Source: Thalassospira lucentensis (lineage in GTDB: Bacteria; Pseudomonadota; Alphaproteobacteria; Rhodospirillales; Thalassospiraceae). From it: a stretch of 64,000 nt of DNA. Positions within the stretch are counted from its first letter, which is position 1. Each line of letters opens with the position of its first letter. The stretch covers positions 3,507,001 to 3,571,000 of the forward strand of contig NZ_CP136684.1 of the NCBI RefSeq assembly GCF_032921865.1, read 5' to 3'. The notes beneath the pieces are model-generated. The model ran no database searches and was not told where the DNA came from. It saw only the letters and a program-made list of their open reading frames with translations. The translations under genes and the position numbers were made by a program. Below, one piece after another: positions 1 to 8,613 of the stretch.

Positions 1-60
1 CATGGCAGCCAGAAGATCCCTGTCGTTTGTTTCTGCTGAGTAGCCAATATTGTCTGTCAT
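1..60 (-). CDS. 5' fragment of an unidentified gene leaving the window
   Basis: An ATG on the minus strand at 58-60 opens a frame that runs off the left edge. It encodes about 20 residues beginning MTDNIGYSAETNDRDLLAAM. The DRDLLAAM part is reminiscent of the first helix of ECF sigma factors, but this is too little to assign a function. No strong Shine-Dalgarno sequence precedes it. The gene would lie downstream of, and in the same direction as, the diguanylate cyclase, separated from it by a terminator-like hairpin. Confidence 0.4.
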   Translation of the reverse strand, partial: MTDNIGYSAETNDRDLLAAM

Positions 61-85
61 AAGAGAACCATCACCAGCCTGCCCC

Positions 86-112
86 CAAAAACGCTTCGGA
101 TATGCTCCGAAG
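86..112 (-). terminator. Rho-independent terminator-like hairpin after the diguanylate cyclase
   Basis: CTTCGGA (94-100) pairs with TCCGAAG (106-112) around a 5-nt loop. Read on the minus strand, the stem is followed by CGTTTTTGG. It lies about 130 bases beyond the stop of the diguanylate cyclase gene and before the next minus-strand gene. Confidence 0.5.
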
Positions 113-244
113 TCATTTTCCCCGTTTTTTATAAATAGCGATCTTGAGGGGCAATATGAAGGAAAAGCATTTAATAAACAAAAAATGCCTGCCGATATCC
201 GATATGGGAAGTCGGTGGGATGGTTTTAGGCCCGATAAGCGTGT

Positions 245-931
245 TCAGGCGGCGTTATGACTGTTTTGGGGAAGGGCGCGTTTTGCATGCTTGTTGGCAT
301 ACATCGCATCATCGGCCTGTTTTAAAAGGTCGGTGACATCGCTGTTGGCGTGATAAATCGTATAACCGAAGCTGGCCCGGATCGGAAGAGCCGTGCCCTG
401 CCAGATCAAGGGGAAGCGTAAGGTGGCTTTTTCAAGGTCTCTGATCCGGGGTTCGGCGACATCGGGGTTGCTGCCAACCATCAGGATGGCAAACTCGTCC
501 CCGCCAAACCGGGCGACAAAATCGTCGGCACGTGTGTGCGTGCGAAGGTTCTGGCCAAAATGGCGCAGAATGGCATCGCCCGCCGCATGACCATGATGAT
601 CATTGATCATCTTGAAGCCGTCCAGATCGGCAATCACCAGAAGCCCGCTTTCTTTGTAGCGGGCGGCGCGTGCCATTGCCTCGCGGGTGCGGCGAAGGAA
701 GCCGCGGCGATTGTAAAGGCCGGTCAGTTCGTCGGTCTCGACCATTTGTTCAAGCTGGCGGATACGGTTCTGCTGCTGATCAAGGCGGTTTTGCATGTCA
801 CGTGCAAGATCGACAAGTGTTGCAAACGCATCTGTGCTTTCGGTTTCAACGGTTGCACGGGTATTGGCATCCGTGCGCGGTTGAAATTCTTCAGCCAGTT
901 GTTTCAGAAGTTCCAGATGCGAGTTGTTCAT
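245..931 (-). CDS. GGDEF diguanylate cyclase
   Basis: A 228-aa soluble protein predicted to make cyclic di-GMP from two GTP. Residues 45-66 look like a coiled coil. The GGDEF domain starts at DELTGLYNRR (67-76) and carries an intact GGDEF active-site loop at 143-147. RADD at 134-137, five residues before GGDEF, matches the RxxD inhibitory site, so product feedback inhibition is likely. There is no sensory domain or membrane segment, so input probably comes through the N-terminal helix or a partner. The frame stays open upstream to 1111, but I chose the ATG at 931: the longer version would run through the promoter and start of the divergent lipoprotein gene and adds no family-like sequence. 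Confidence 0.85.
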   Translation of the reverse strand: MNNSHLELLKQLAEEFQPRTDANTRATVETESTDAFATLVDLARDMQNRLDQQQNRIRQLEQMVETDELTGLYNRRGFLRRTREAMARAARYKESGLLVIADLDGFKMINDHHGHAAGDAILRHFGQNLRTHTRADDFVARFGGDEFAILMVGSNPDVAEPRIRDLEKATLRFPLIWQGTALPIRASFGYTIYHANSDVTDLLKQADDAMYANKHAKRALPQNSHNAA

Positions 932-1079
932 CTTTGATCTTGTTATCAATGACAATGCGAATTGAAACGCGTAAAACGTTTGCAGGATCCTTTTTAAAAT
1001 CCAGTGCGTTACAACATCCTTAACGAGGGACATAAGGTTTTGTGACGATAAGAAACCGCACGAGCACAGGAGAACGATA

Positions 1080-1391
1080 ATGAAAACCGGAATAGGCGCC
1101 GTTTCTGGCAAGTTTGCTGCGATCCTGGCCGCGGGAATGCTGCTGTCGGCATGCTCGGCATTTCAGAAAGAAAATATGACCCTGACCGGCGAAATCACCG
1201 ATAATGGCCGGGAATGCGTTACATTCCGTGCTGATGACGGAACGCTTTATGCATTGGCAAACAAGGCAACCCGATTCCGTCCCGGTGACAAGGTCCGTGT
1301 GACTGGTCATGGCGCATTGATGACCACCTGTACCGAAGCCGAAACACTGATCGTCGACAAGATTGTGTTGTTGGGTGGTGAGTTAAACTAG
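1080..1391 (+). CDS. small putative lipoprotein (DUF5818-like)
   Basis: A 103-aa protein with a lipoprotein signal: basic N-terminus, hydrophobic stretch and lipobox LSAC with the acylated Cys at residue 25. The mature part of about 78 residues looks like a small beta-barrel fold (VTFRADDGTLYAL, GDKVRVTGHG), similar in style to DUF5818/OB-like lipoproteins. GGAGAAC lies just upstream of the ATG. It is transcribed divergently from the diguanylate cyclase and convergently with the SPOR-domain gene. Function is unknown. Family assignment is from memory of the pattern only. Confidence 0.65.
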   Translation: MKTGIGAVSGKFAAILAAGMLLSACSAFQKENMTLTGEITDNGRECVTFRADDGTLYALANKATRFRPGDKVRVTGHGALMTTCTEAETLIVDKIVLLGGELN

Positions 1392-1406
1392 AGCCAATTC
1401 CCGACT

Positions 1407-2207
1407 CTATTGATCCAGCGTTGCAAAGCAATCCGTGCCGTCAGCCAAAAGCTGGCGGCATTTTGTTTCGGCGCTGGTCATATCGGCAAAGCCGCCAAGG
1501 CGAAGCCGGTGAAAGATACCCTTGGCGCCCAGATCCGCCGTCGAAAGACTGCGTTGATGGGATTTTGCCAAATCCGGATAGCGGATCATGAAGCTTGCCC
1601 AATAGGTCTGTGCGCTGATGGTGTCGTTAAATGCGCCCAACTGAATCGCAAATGCATTATCCGTTGCAGCCGGAAATGTGCCTGAGTCCGCTATTGCCGC
1701 AGTTTGGGATGGACCGCTTTCGGGCATTGTTGCGGGTATCGCGGGCTGGGGTGTGTTTGCAGCCGAAACCGTTTTGGCGGATGCCGGTTGCAGGGCAGCA
1801 GTTGGCGCAAGACTGGTTTCAGGGGCGCGTTTCACAACGGTTGCCTGTGACGGCGCACGTTTGAAGCCCTGCCTTTCCATTCGATATTGTTCGGCAAGGC
1901 TTGGCCGTTCGGTATCTTCAAGCAAAACCGGTTCGGTTCGGATGGTGCCGGGTAAAAGGCTGAAGGGCTGATTGATGGGGGAAGGGCTGCTGGCATGAAC
2001 CGGGATATCAGTGGGAATGGCGTCCAGACCTGATTTGATTTCTTCGGTTGCGGGGGCAGTTCTGTCGCTTACATTGCCGATATACTGCGCACGAACATTG
2101 TCCATCGTCATGATCAGAAAAAGACCTGCGGCAATGCACCCTGTTGCTGTGCCGGTCATGTCGAACCAGCAAAGGTTGCGAGCAGGGGGCATTGCCGCTT
2201 TCGTCAT
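1407..2207 (-). CDS. SPOR-domain membrane protein
   Basis: A 266-aa protein. A short N-terminus precedes a hydrophobic segment at about residues 18-36, likely a single membrane anchor or uncleaved signal. A long Pro/Ala/Thr-rich linker follows (about 40-180). The C-terminal ~80 residues look like a SPOR repeat: FAIQLGAFND followed by FHRLRLGGF and a Cys-containing final helix (AETKCRQLL). SPOR domains bind denuded peptidoglycan glycan strands, so a periplasmic cell-envelope role is likely. Its ATG directly abuts the TAA of the upstream Lon-related gene, so the two are probably co-transcribed. The ligand and division-site role are inferred from the family only. Confidence 0.7.
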   Translation of the reverse strand: MTKAAMPPARNLCWFDMTGTATGCIAAGLFLIMTMDNVRAQYIGNVSDRTAPATEEIKSGLDAIPTDIPVHASSPSPINQPFSLLPGTIRTEPVLLEDTERPSLAEQYRMERQGFKRAPSQATVVKRAPETSLAPTAALQPASAKTVSAANTPQPAIPATMPESGPSQTAAIADSGTFPAATDNAFAIQLGAFNDTISAQTYWASFMIRYPDLAKSHQRSLSTADLGAKGIFHRLRLGGFADMTSAETKCRQLLADGTDCFATLDQ

Positions 2208-4592
2208 TTACTGCTCCGTCCATGCCGGAAAAGCATGGCGTTCACGCAGGATGCGATCATTCTGGCGCAGTCGTTCCATGGCCTTGCCATACACACTGTC
2301 GGCAGTGTATTGGCCTTCGGGATGGTCGCCGCACGGTTTGCCTGCCAGCAGTTCAATGGCATCGTTAATGTGTTCGACCGTCCAGATATTGAACTTGCCC
2401 TGGCGGATTGCCTGAACGACTTCTTCGCGCAGCACGACATTTTCCGCATTGGCCAGCGGGATGATCACCCCCTGATCGCCGGTAAAGCCCTGATCGGCGC
2501 AAATACGATAGAACCCTTCGATCTTATGCGAAATACCGCCGACCGGCTGGGCCTGTCCGAACTGGTTCATTGATCCGGTGACACCGATATTCTGGCGCAT
2601 GGGGATGTTCGAGATTGCCGAGATGATCGCGCACAGCTCTGCCATGGAGGCAGAGTCACCTTCGATGCCGCCATAGTTCTGCTCGAAAGTGACATTGCAG
2701 GCAAAGGAGAGCGGGAATTCTTGCGCAAAGCGGGATTTAAGGAACCCTTCGATGGTCATGACCGACTTCTGTTGCAGGGGGCCGGACATGTCGACCATGC
2801 GTTCGATGTTCAAAACCCCGAGACTGCCGACATAGGAACGTGCCGAAACACGTGCGGGCAGGCCAAAGGCATGATCGCCATAATCCAGAACGGTCAGGGC
2901 GTTGACTTGCCCGACAACCGCACCATAGCTGTCGATCAGGATTTCGCGACGCTGAACCCGCTCATGGGACCGGTCTTCAAGGCGGCTGTTGCGGTGGCGG
3001 CGTTCTTCGATGGCACGGCGGACGTCGGCAGCCCGGATGCTGCTGCGTTTGTCGGTCTTGGCCAGTGCACCTGCTTCGATTGCGACATCTTCGACCCGTT
3101 CGATCTGGGCCGTCAGCTTGTCGCGTTCCCCTGCCCAGCGTGCCGCCTGACCCAGTAATTGACGGATTGCACCGTTATCAAGCGGGATACCGGTGCGCGC
3201 CAGGGCAGACTTGCGCAGTAACCCGGTATAAATCGAAATATTGCGACCCGCTGCGGGCATATCGGCGTCGATATCAGCCTTGACCCGGAAATGGTTGCGG
3301 AAATCAACATCCAGCGAGAAGAAGGTATAGTAATATTTCGGTGCGCCGACGATCACGACCTTGACGTCAAGCGGGATGGGGCGCGGTTCCGGTGCACCGG
3401 CAGTTGGCGGGCCGGATTTATGAGTTTCCTCGATGCGGATTTCGCCGTCGCGAAGGGCTGCCTTAAGAAACGCCCAGCTGTCTTCATGCTCGACCAGCGA
3501 TTCGGCACGCAAAACAAGAACGCCACCATTGGCGCGATGCAGGGCACCTGGCTTGATCAGGCTGAAATGCGGGTGCATGCCACCGGCTACCGGGCGGTAC
3601 TGGATTTGACCAAACAGGTTATCATAGCTTGGGCTTGGTTCCAGAACGACATCAGGATGCTTGTCGCGCGAATGGTCGATCAGAAGATTGACCGCATAAC
3701 GGTCATCGACGGTTTCGGGCATTTTGCCATCGCCGCTGTCGATGGCGGGCTGGTCGCTGGCTTCTTCGAACGCGTCGATATTATCCAGAATGTCTTTTTC
3801 AAGTGCCTCGAACCAGGCCTTCATGCCCGGCGATGTGAACTTGTCGCGAATTTTGCGAATACGCGGTTTCAGAACAACTTTGGCTGCCCCGCGGCGAAGC
3901 GCATCAAGCGTATCGGCGATCTGTTCTTCAAGATCGCGGGTCGAAAGCAGCGTCTTGCGGGCTTCTTCGGCGACTTCTTCAAATGCGTCTTCGGCTTCGG
4001 CACGACGTTCCTTGGGGATTTCGTCAAGTGAAACCGGCTCGCCTTCTTCGTTCAGCGCGACGATCATTACGCCTTTTTCGTTTTCCTGAACGTCAAGGCC
4101 ACGTTCGCGGGCATATTCACGCAGCGCATCAAACTTTTCGCGCAGCTGGGTGCGGGCTTCTTCCGTCTGGGTCTGGGTTTCGGTCAGATGAGCCGGGGCG
4201 TTGAAGGCGGATGCAAATGCCTCGCGCAGGTGAGATACCAGCGTTTCCATCGCATCGGCCAGCTTGCGGCCTTCACCGGCGGGAAGGGCATAGGGACGCG
4301 GGCGATTGGTACGCGAAAAGTTGTTCAGATATACCCAGTCCTGTGGAGCCGGGCGTTCTTCCATCGATTTCTTCAGATAATCGAGCGTTGCGGTCATGCG
4401 ACCAGCACGATCAAGGCCCAGAACAAAGATGTTAAAGCCCGGCTCAGACATCGAAAGACCGAACTTCAATGCTTCTGCGGCGCGGTAATGTGATGAAAAA
4501 TCGAAAATTTCAGGTGACTGGTCTTTATGTGGGCTGCGAATCCGGAAATGTGGGAAACCACAATCATCAGCGTCGAGGCGGGAAACTGGCAT
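2208..4592 (-). CDS. Lon-related (LonB/YcbZ-type) ATP-dependent protease
   Basis: A 794-aa protein with a C-terminal Lon protease domain. The catalytic Ser is S647 in the GDSAS motif and the Lys is K690 in GGISHKIEG, giving the Ser-Lys dyad of the Lon family. The N-terminal AAA-like part has a modified P-loop, VLGLDRAGRMT (58-67), with Arg where Walker A normally has Lys. A charged helical region (about 130-260) resembles the inserted helical domain of Lon-like proteins. There is no N-terminal LonA substrate domain. This fits the COG1067 group of Lon-like proteases. Likely a cytoplasmic quality-control or regulatory protease, with unknown substrates. It precedes the SPOR gene with zero spacing. 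Confidence 0.85.
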   Translation of the reverse strand: MPVSRLDADDCGFPHFRIRSPHKDQSPEIFDFSSHYRAAEALKFGLSMSEPGFNIFVLGLDRAGRMTATLDYLKKSMEERPAPQDWVYLNNFSRTNRPRPYALPAGEGRKLADAMETLVSHLREAFASAFNAPAHLTETQTQTEEARTQLREKFDALREYARERGLDVQENEKGVMIVALNEEGEPVSLDEIPKERRAEAEDAFEEVAEEARKTLLSTRDLEEQIADTLDALRRGAAKVVLKPRIRKIRDKFTSPGMKAWFEALEKDILDNIDAFEEASDQPAIDSGDGKMPETVDDRYAVNLLIDHSRDKHPDVVLEPSPSYDNLFGQIQYRPVAGGMHPHFSLIKPGALHRANGGVLVLRAESLVEHEDSWAFLKAALRDGEIRIEETHKSGPPTAGAPEPRPIPLDVKVVIVGAPKYYYTFFSLDVDFRNHFRVKADIDADMPAAGRNISIYTGLLRKSALARTGIPLDNGAIRQLLGQAARWAGERDKLTAQIERVEDVAIEAGALAKTDKRSSIRAADVRRAIEERRHRNSRLEDRSHERVQRREILIDSYGAVVGQVNALTVLDYGDHAFGLPARVSARSYVGSLGVLNIERMVDMSGPLQQKSVMTIEGFLKSRFAQEFPLSFACNVTFEQNYGGIEGDSASMAELCAIISAISNIPMRQNIGVTGSMNQFGQAQPVGGISHKIEGFYRICADQGFTGDQGVIIPLANAENVVLREEVVQAIRQGKFNIWTVEHINDAIELLAGKPCGDHPEGQYTADSVYGKAMERLRQNDRILRERHAFPAWTEQ

Positions 4593-4822
4593 TTGCTGTC
4601 TTTCTGCTGCCCAAAAGGATGTGATCAGACAGGTGCGCCGATCACGAAATCTTATCTTGGAAGCAACGCGATAGGCCGGTCAAGTGCAGCTTGCTGATTT
4701 TGCATTTACCGATGACTGGCAGGGGTGGATCATCCTTCTGTCGACCTTGACGTTACGAACAGCTATCCCCATTGATTGAGTAATAAACTCAAAAAAAGCT
4801 TTGAAGGGGAATCGGGGACGGC

Positions 4823-5707
4823 ATGGGGCATTTGTCTCGCATTCGAAGCGGTACAATCTTTGGCTTGTATCTGCTTGCCTCGATTGGCGGAGGAATTGGC
4901 GTTTCCGGCGCGCAGGAAACCATCATTACCTATCGTCCTCCGCCAGAAGCGGCAGAAAATCATGTTTATCCACAACGACTTCTGGCCGAAGCCCTTAACC
5001 GGACAGCGGATCGATACGGCGATGTGCGCATTATGCAGGCCTTTGCCACCGTTTCGCGCGACAGAAGCAAGGTTCTTCTTGAAGAAGGTCGGTATTTGCA
5101 TGTCATGGCTGAAGTCCCGCGACCGAATTGGGAAACCGATCTGATCCCGATTTACATTCCGCTTCGCAAAGGGCTTCAGGGGTACCGGTTGTTCTTCATA
5201 AACCGCGAACTCCAGCCTTTGATGGACAAGGTTGAAACGCTAGACGATCTCAGACGGTTTTCGACCGGATCCGGTGCACAATGGTCGACTACCCTGATCC
5301 TTGAAAATGCGGGGTTTGATGTTGTAACCGGGCACGATTACGAAACAATGTTTGATATGTTCAGCTTGCGCCGTTTTCAGACATTCAGTCGGGGCATCAA
5401 CGAAATATTCTTTGAACTCGACACCATGTCAGACAAATATCCTGACATGTATATCGAAACCGGACTGGCTCTTCATGTACCGTTGCCAGTGTATTTTTTC
5501 GTGACACCGACAAAACCGAAGCTGGCCGAACGTATCGAACTTGGCCTGCGCGAAATGATCGCCGATGGCAGTTTCGATAAATTGTTCATGGAATATCACG
5601 GCGATCTGATCCGGCGGGCAAATCTTGCAAATCGTAAGATATTCCGTCTCGAAAACCCGAACCTGAGCAACCGGGTCCCGCTTGAAAACCCTGATCTGTG
5701 GTATTGA
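4823..5707 (+). CDS. periplasmic substrate-binding-like protein (SBP family 3 fold)
   Basis: A 294-aa protein with a signal peptide (hydrophobic 11-28, likely cleavage near residue 30 at VSGA-QE). The mature part resembles solute-binding family 3/PAAT-type proteins, with late motifs such as LALHVPLPVYFFVTP and a C-terminal ELGLREMIADGSFDKLF helix typical of that fold. No ABC permease or ATPase is nearby, so it may act as a sensor or an orphan receptor rather than a transporter subunit. GAAGGGG lies upstream of the chosen ATG. It is divergent from the Lon-related gene and convergent with the MocR gene. The ligand cannot be told. Confidence 0.65.
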   Translation: MGHLSRIRSGTIFGLYLLASIGGGIGVSGAQETIITYRPPPEAAENHVYPQRLLAEALNRTADRYGDVRIMQAFATVSRDRSKVLLEEGRYLHVMAEVPRPNWETDLIPIYIPLRKGLQGYRLFFINRELQPLMDKVETLDDLRRFSTGSGAQWSTTLILENAGFDVVTGHDYETMFDMFSLRRFQTFSRGINEIFFELDTMSDKYPDMYIETGLALHVPLPVYFFVTPTKPKLAERIELGLREMIADGSFDKLFMEYHGDLIRRANLANRKIFRLENPNLSNRVPLENPDLWY

Positions 5708-5721
5708 CTACCTGATCTGGC

Positions 5722-7164
5722 CTACATTACGACCGTATTGCCAAATTCGCTGGTTTGCAGAAGCCGTTCGACAATCTGAACGCCTTCACGTAGCCGTTCG
5801 GTCGATTTTTCCGCCCCAAAACAAAGTCGTAGCCCGCGTGGCGGGTGCCCAACGGAAAACTGTTGTGCCGCGGTCAAAAGAACACCGTTGTTGGCCGCAT
5901 TCATCACCAGTTCACCGGGGTCAATATGATCAGGCAGGCCAAGCCAGATATGATAATTGGTGGGATGGAACCGCACGTCATATCCCTTGAGTGTGCCAAG
6001 AATGATCGAAAGACGTCTTGCGGCTTCTTCGCGATGCCAGGCTTCGTATCGTTTAAGGCTGCCATCCTCGATCAGCCGTGAAACCAGTTCAAGATTGATG
6101 GCTGACACCATCCAGCAGGTGGATCGGATGGCGCTTGCAAGTTTGGCGATCATTTCGCCCGGCGCATGGATATAACCGACCCGAAGGCCGCCACCGATGC
6201 TTTTGGATACGCCGTCCAGATAGATGCTGCGTTCAGGCGCAAAGCATGACAGCGGGGGTGGGGCGTCGGGATTGAGGAAATGATAAATTCCGTCTTCAAT
6301 CAAAAGCAGATCGTATTTGCGCAGCAGTTCGGCGATTTCCATGCGGCGCTTCTGGCTCATGGTGCTGCAAAGCGGATTATGCAGTGTCGGCATCAGATAG
6401 ATCGCGCGCGGGCTTTGCGTGCGGCACAGATTTTCCAGCGCTTCGGGAATAATGCCTTCTTCGTCCATAGAAACACCGCGCAGGCGGAATTGCAGAAGAT
6501 TGGCCAGGCTGCGCAGGTTCGGATAGGTCAATTCCTCGCACAGGACCAGATCACCTGGCCGTACGGTTGCCAGCAATGAAACCGTCATGCCGTGTTGAAC
6601 GCCTGCGGTTGGCAGGACGCGTTCGGGATTGTCATCCAGCCCAAGGGCACCTGCCATCGAAGCGAGAGCACGCCGATGGCCCGGCATGCCATATTCCGAC
6701 TTGTAGGTGATCATGTCATTTAACGGCGTGCATTTGGCAACGTCGATCAGGACATTGCGAATATGGTCTTCACGCGGTGGCAGGGGGCAATTCATCCGGA
6801 AATTGACCGGGCCGATATCCTCGGCGTCGTCATTTGCCGTTTCCCGGGTCATCGCGCCGATATTGTTGCTGAAATGGCCCGGTGCAGGGACCGTTACCGC
6901 CATATCCAGTTCGCTTTGCAATCCGCCCAGCACATATGTGCCGCGCCCGACTTCGCCCGCGACAAGCCCCAGTCTTTCCGCCTCGCGATAGGACCGGGTG
7001 ATTGTGCCGACGGTGACGCCAAGGTGATAGGCGAGATCGCGATGGGTGGGAAGGCGGTCGCCGGGTTTGAGTGACCCGTCATTAACCGCGCCGCGGATGG
7101 CGTGTGCGATCTGCCGATAAACAGGACCGCTGCCGCCTTCAATGTTTGGAAGCCATATTGTCAT
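5722..7164 (-). CDS. MocR-type GntR/aminotransferase-fold transcriptional regulator
   Basis: A 480-aa fusion. Residues 1-75 form a GntR winged helix (GDRLPTHRDLAYHLGVTVGT). Residues ~120-475 have the fold-type I aminotransferase shape, with the PLP-binding Lys at K321 (GVSKSIGG), the HNPL motif at 262-265 and the pyridine-contacting D291. MocR proteins use PLP or its adducts as effectors and usually control neighbouring amino-acid or vitamin genes. Divergent to it lie a DUF1127 gene and a threonine dehydratase, decarboxylase and PhzF operon. Its start codon overlaps a palindrome made from TGACAAT, which suggests autoregulation. Confidence 0.88.
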   Translation of the reverse strand: MTIWLPNIEGGSGPVYRQIAHAIRGAVNDGSLKPGDRLPTHRDLAYHLGVTVGTITRSYREAERLGLVAGEVGRGTYVLGGLQSELDMAVTVPAPGHFSNNIGAMTRETANDDAEDIGPVNFRMNCPLPPREDHIRNVLIDVAKCTPLNDMITYKSEYGMPGHRRALASMAGALGLDDNPERVLPTAGVQHGMTVSLLATVRPGDLVLCEELTYPNLRSLANLLQFRLRGVSMDEEGIIPEALENLCRTQSPRAIYLMPTLHNPLCSTMSQKRRMEIAELLRKYDLLLIEDGIYHFLNPDAPPPLSCFAPERSIYLDGVSKSIGGGLRVGYIHAPGEMIAKLASAIRSTCWMVSAINLELVSRLIEDGSLKRYEAWHREEAARRLSIILGTLKGYDVRFHPTNYHIWLGLPDHIDPGELVMNAANNGVLLTAAQQFSVGHPPRGLRLCFGAEKSTERLREGVQIVERLLQTSEFGNTVVM

Positions 7165-7210
7165 GGTGACAATGTTTAAATTGACACAGTGACAATGTCA
7201 ATGACAAAAC
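7157..7210. promoter_or_regulatory. candidate MocR operator/promoter region with TGACAATGT repeats
   Basis: ATTGTCA-TGG-TGACAAT (7157-7173) is a perfect palindrome over the MocR start codon. TGACAATGT occurs at 7167 and again at 7190. TTGACA (7181-7186) and TGTCAA (7196-7201) form another inverted pair. The same 9-mer recurs at 7640, across the start codon of the threonine dehydratase gene. Spaced repeats of one core are typical of MocR operators. That the local MocR binds them is inference. Confidence 0.5.
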
Positions 7211-7243
7211 GAAATCGGTACAATTAATCGACAGGAGGAAGTG

Positions 7244-7528
7244 ATGGTAAATTGTAACGATACAATCCGGTTTTCCGAAATCAATATCAAAGGAAATGCA
7301 CAGTTGAACACCAAAGGCGCCGTCAAGGCGACTACCTGGCGTTCTGCTGTTGCCGGCATCGCTGTCTCCGTGTTGGAACGTGTTCGCGTATGGCAAGAAA
7401 GTGCACGCAATCGCAGAATGTTAGAGCAACTTGACGATCATCTTTTGAAAGATGTCGGAATGACGCGGTCTGATCTAGATCGTGAATTGTCAAGGCCGTT
7501 CTGGATAGGGTTCCCCCCGCGCAGCTAG
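7244..7528 (+). CDS. DUF1127 (YjiS-like) small protein
   Basis: A 94-aa protein whose C-terminal half is a DUF1127 helix-turn-helix-like motif (RRMLEQLDDHLLKDVGMTR), common in alphaproteobacteria. Some members regulate RNA or metabolism through binding of RNA or protein. AGGAGG at 7233-7238 fits the ATG at 7244 better than the GTG at 7241. It is divergent from the MocR gene, and the TGACAATGT-containing region lies between them, so MocR control is plausible. A strong inverted repeat follows the stop codon. Confidence 0.75.
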   Translation: MVNCNDTIRFSEINIKGNAQLNTKGAVKATTWRSAVAGIAVSVLERVRVWQESARNRRMLEQLDDHLLKDVGMTRSDLDRELSRPFWIGFPPRS

Positions 7529-7540
7529 GTGAAGTTGCGC

Positions 7541-7576
7541 CGAACGGAGGTTCACGCTCCCTCGTGCCTCCGTTCG
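7541..7576 (+). other. inverted repeat after the DUF1127 gene
   Basis: CGAACGGAGG (7541-7550) and CCTCCGTTCG (7567-7576) form a perfect 10-bp stem with a 16-nt loop. No T tract follows, so it is not a canonical terminator. It may be a weak terminator or a stabilising 3' hairpin between the DUF1127 gene and the dehydratase operon. Confidence 0.5.
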
Positions 7577-7644
7577 AACCTTGTCTGGAATTGTACCAAT
7601 AATTCACATTCGATTGTACTCATAAACTATCCTAAAGGGTGACA

Positions 7645-8613
7645 ATGTCGTTGTTTACGGTAAACGAACTTCGCGAGGCTGCGGCTTATGTCCATGAATA
7701 TGTGGCGCCGACGCCGACTATTCGCTGGCCGTTGCTGGATCGGGCGACGGGATTGTCCCTGTATGTGAAACATGAAAACCATACACGCCTTGGGGCGTTC
7801 AAAATTCGCGGCGGGCTGACATTTTGCCGTTATCTGAAAACCTCGCTTGGCGTATCGCGCGGTATCATAAGTGCCACACGCGGCAATCATGGGCAAAGTC
7901 TTGCGCATGCGGCCAGTCAGTCGGGTATTTCGGCAACCATTATCGTCCCGCATGGCAATTCGGTTGAAAAGAACGCAGCGATGCGGGCCTGGGGGGCCGA
8001 GGTCATCGAGCATGGCGATGACTTTCAGGACGCGGCCGAATATGCCGCCCAACATGCGGTGGCCGAGGATCTGGTCATGGTGCCGCCATTCCACCCGGAA
8101 CTTGTGCGTGGTGTTGCATCATATGGGCTGGAACTGTTTGACGCGGTCAAAAAGCTTGACCGGATTTATGTGCCGATTGGCATGGGATCAGGGATCTGTT
8201 CGTTGATTACGGTGCGCGACGCACTGGGCCTTGATACTGAAATTATCGGTGTTGTCGCGGAGGGTGCAGATGCCGTCCTGCAATCCTTCCGGGCGGGCAA
8301 GGTAATTACAACGCCAACGGCGAATACGTTTGCAGATGGTGTTGCCTGTCGCAGTCCTGATCCGGCTGCGTTTGAAATCATCAAAGCCGGTGCATCCGAT
8401 ATCGTCGCTGTCAGTGACGATCAAATCCGTGATGCAATGCGCCTTTATTTCAGTTCCTGCCACACCCTTGCCGAAGGGGCCGGAGCCGTTTCGCTTGCGG
8501 CAGCCATTGCGGATCGTGAACGCAATATCGGCAAGAAGACGGCTGTCATTCTGAGCGGTGCCAATATTGATAGGGCCGACTATGCCCGCATCCTGAACGG
8601 AGATACCCAATGA
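7645..8613 (+). CDS. threonine/serine dehydratase-like PLP enzyme
   Basis: A 322-aa fold-type II PLP enzyme. The Schiff-base Lys is K53 in GAFKIRGG, and the RGNHGQ phosphate/substrate loop follows near residue 77. Length and motifs match short catabolic serine/threonine ammonia-lyases without an ACT regulatory domain. Such enzymes turn Thr or Ser into 2-oxobutyrate or pyruvate plus ammonia. I chose ATG 7645 (AAAGGG upstream) over the in-frame GTG at 7639. A TGACAATGT element lies over the start. Its stop overlaps the next ATG (ATGA), so the two enzymes are translationally coupled. A related hydroxy-amino-acid substrate is possible. Confidence 0.8.
   Translation: MSLFTVNELREAAAYVHEYVAPTPTIRWPLLDRATGLSLYVKHENHTRLGAFKIRGGLTFCRYLKTSLGVSRGIISATRGNHGQSLAHAASQSGISATIIVPHGNSVEKNAAMRAWGAEVIEHGDDFQDAAEYAAQHAVAEDLVMVPPFHPELVRGVASYGLELFDAVKKLDRIYVPIGMGSGICSLITVRDALGLDTEIIGVVAEGADAVLQSFRAGKVITTPTANTFADGVACRSPDPAAFEIIKAGASDIVAVSDDQIRDAMRLYFSSCHTLAEGAGAVSLAAAIADRERNIGKKTAVILSGANIDRADYARILNGDTQ

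Noticed and set aside
932-1111. N-terminal extension of the diguanylate cyclase with a hydrophobic stretch
   Set aside because: It overlaps the start and promoter of the divergent lipoprotein gene and has no family similarity. ATG 931 is the better start.
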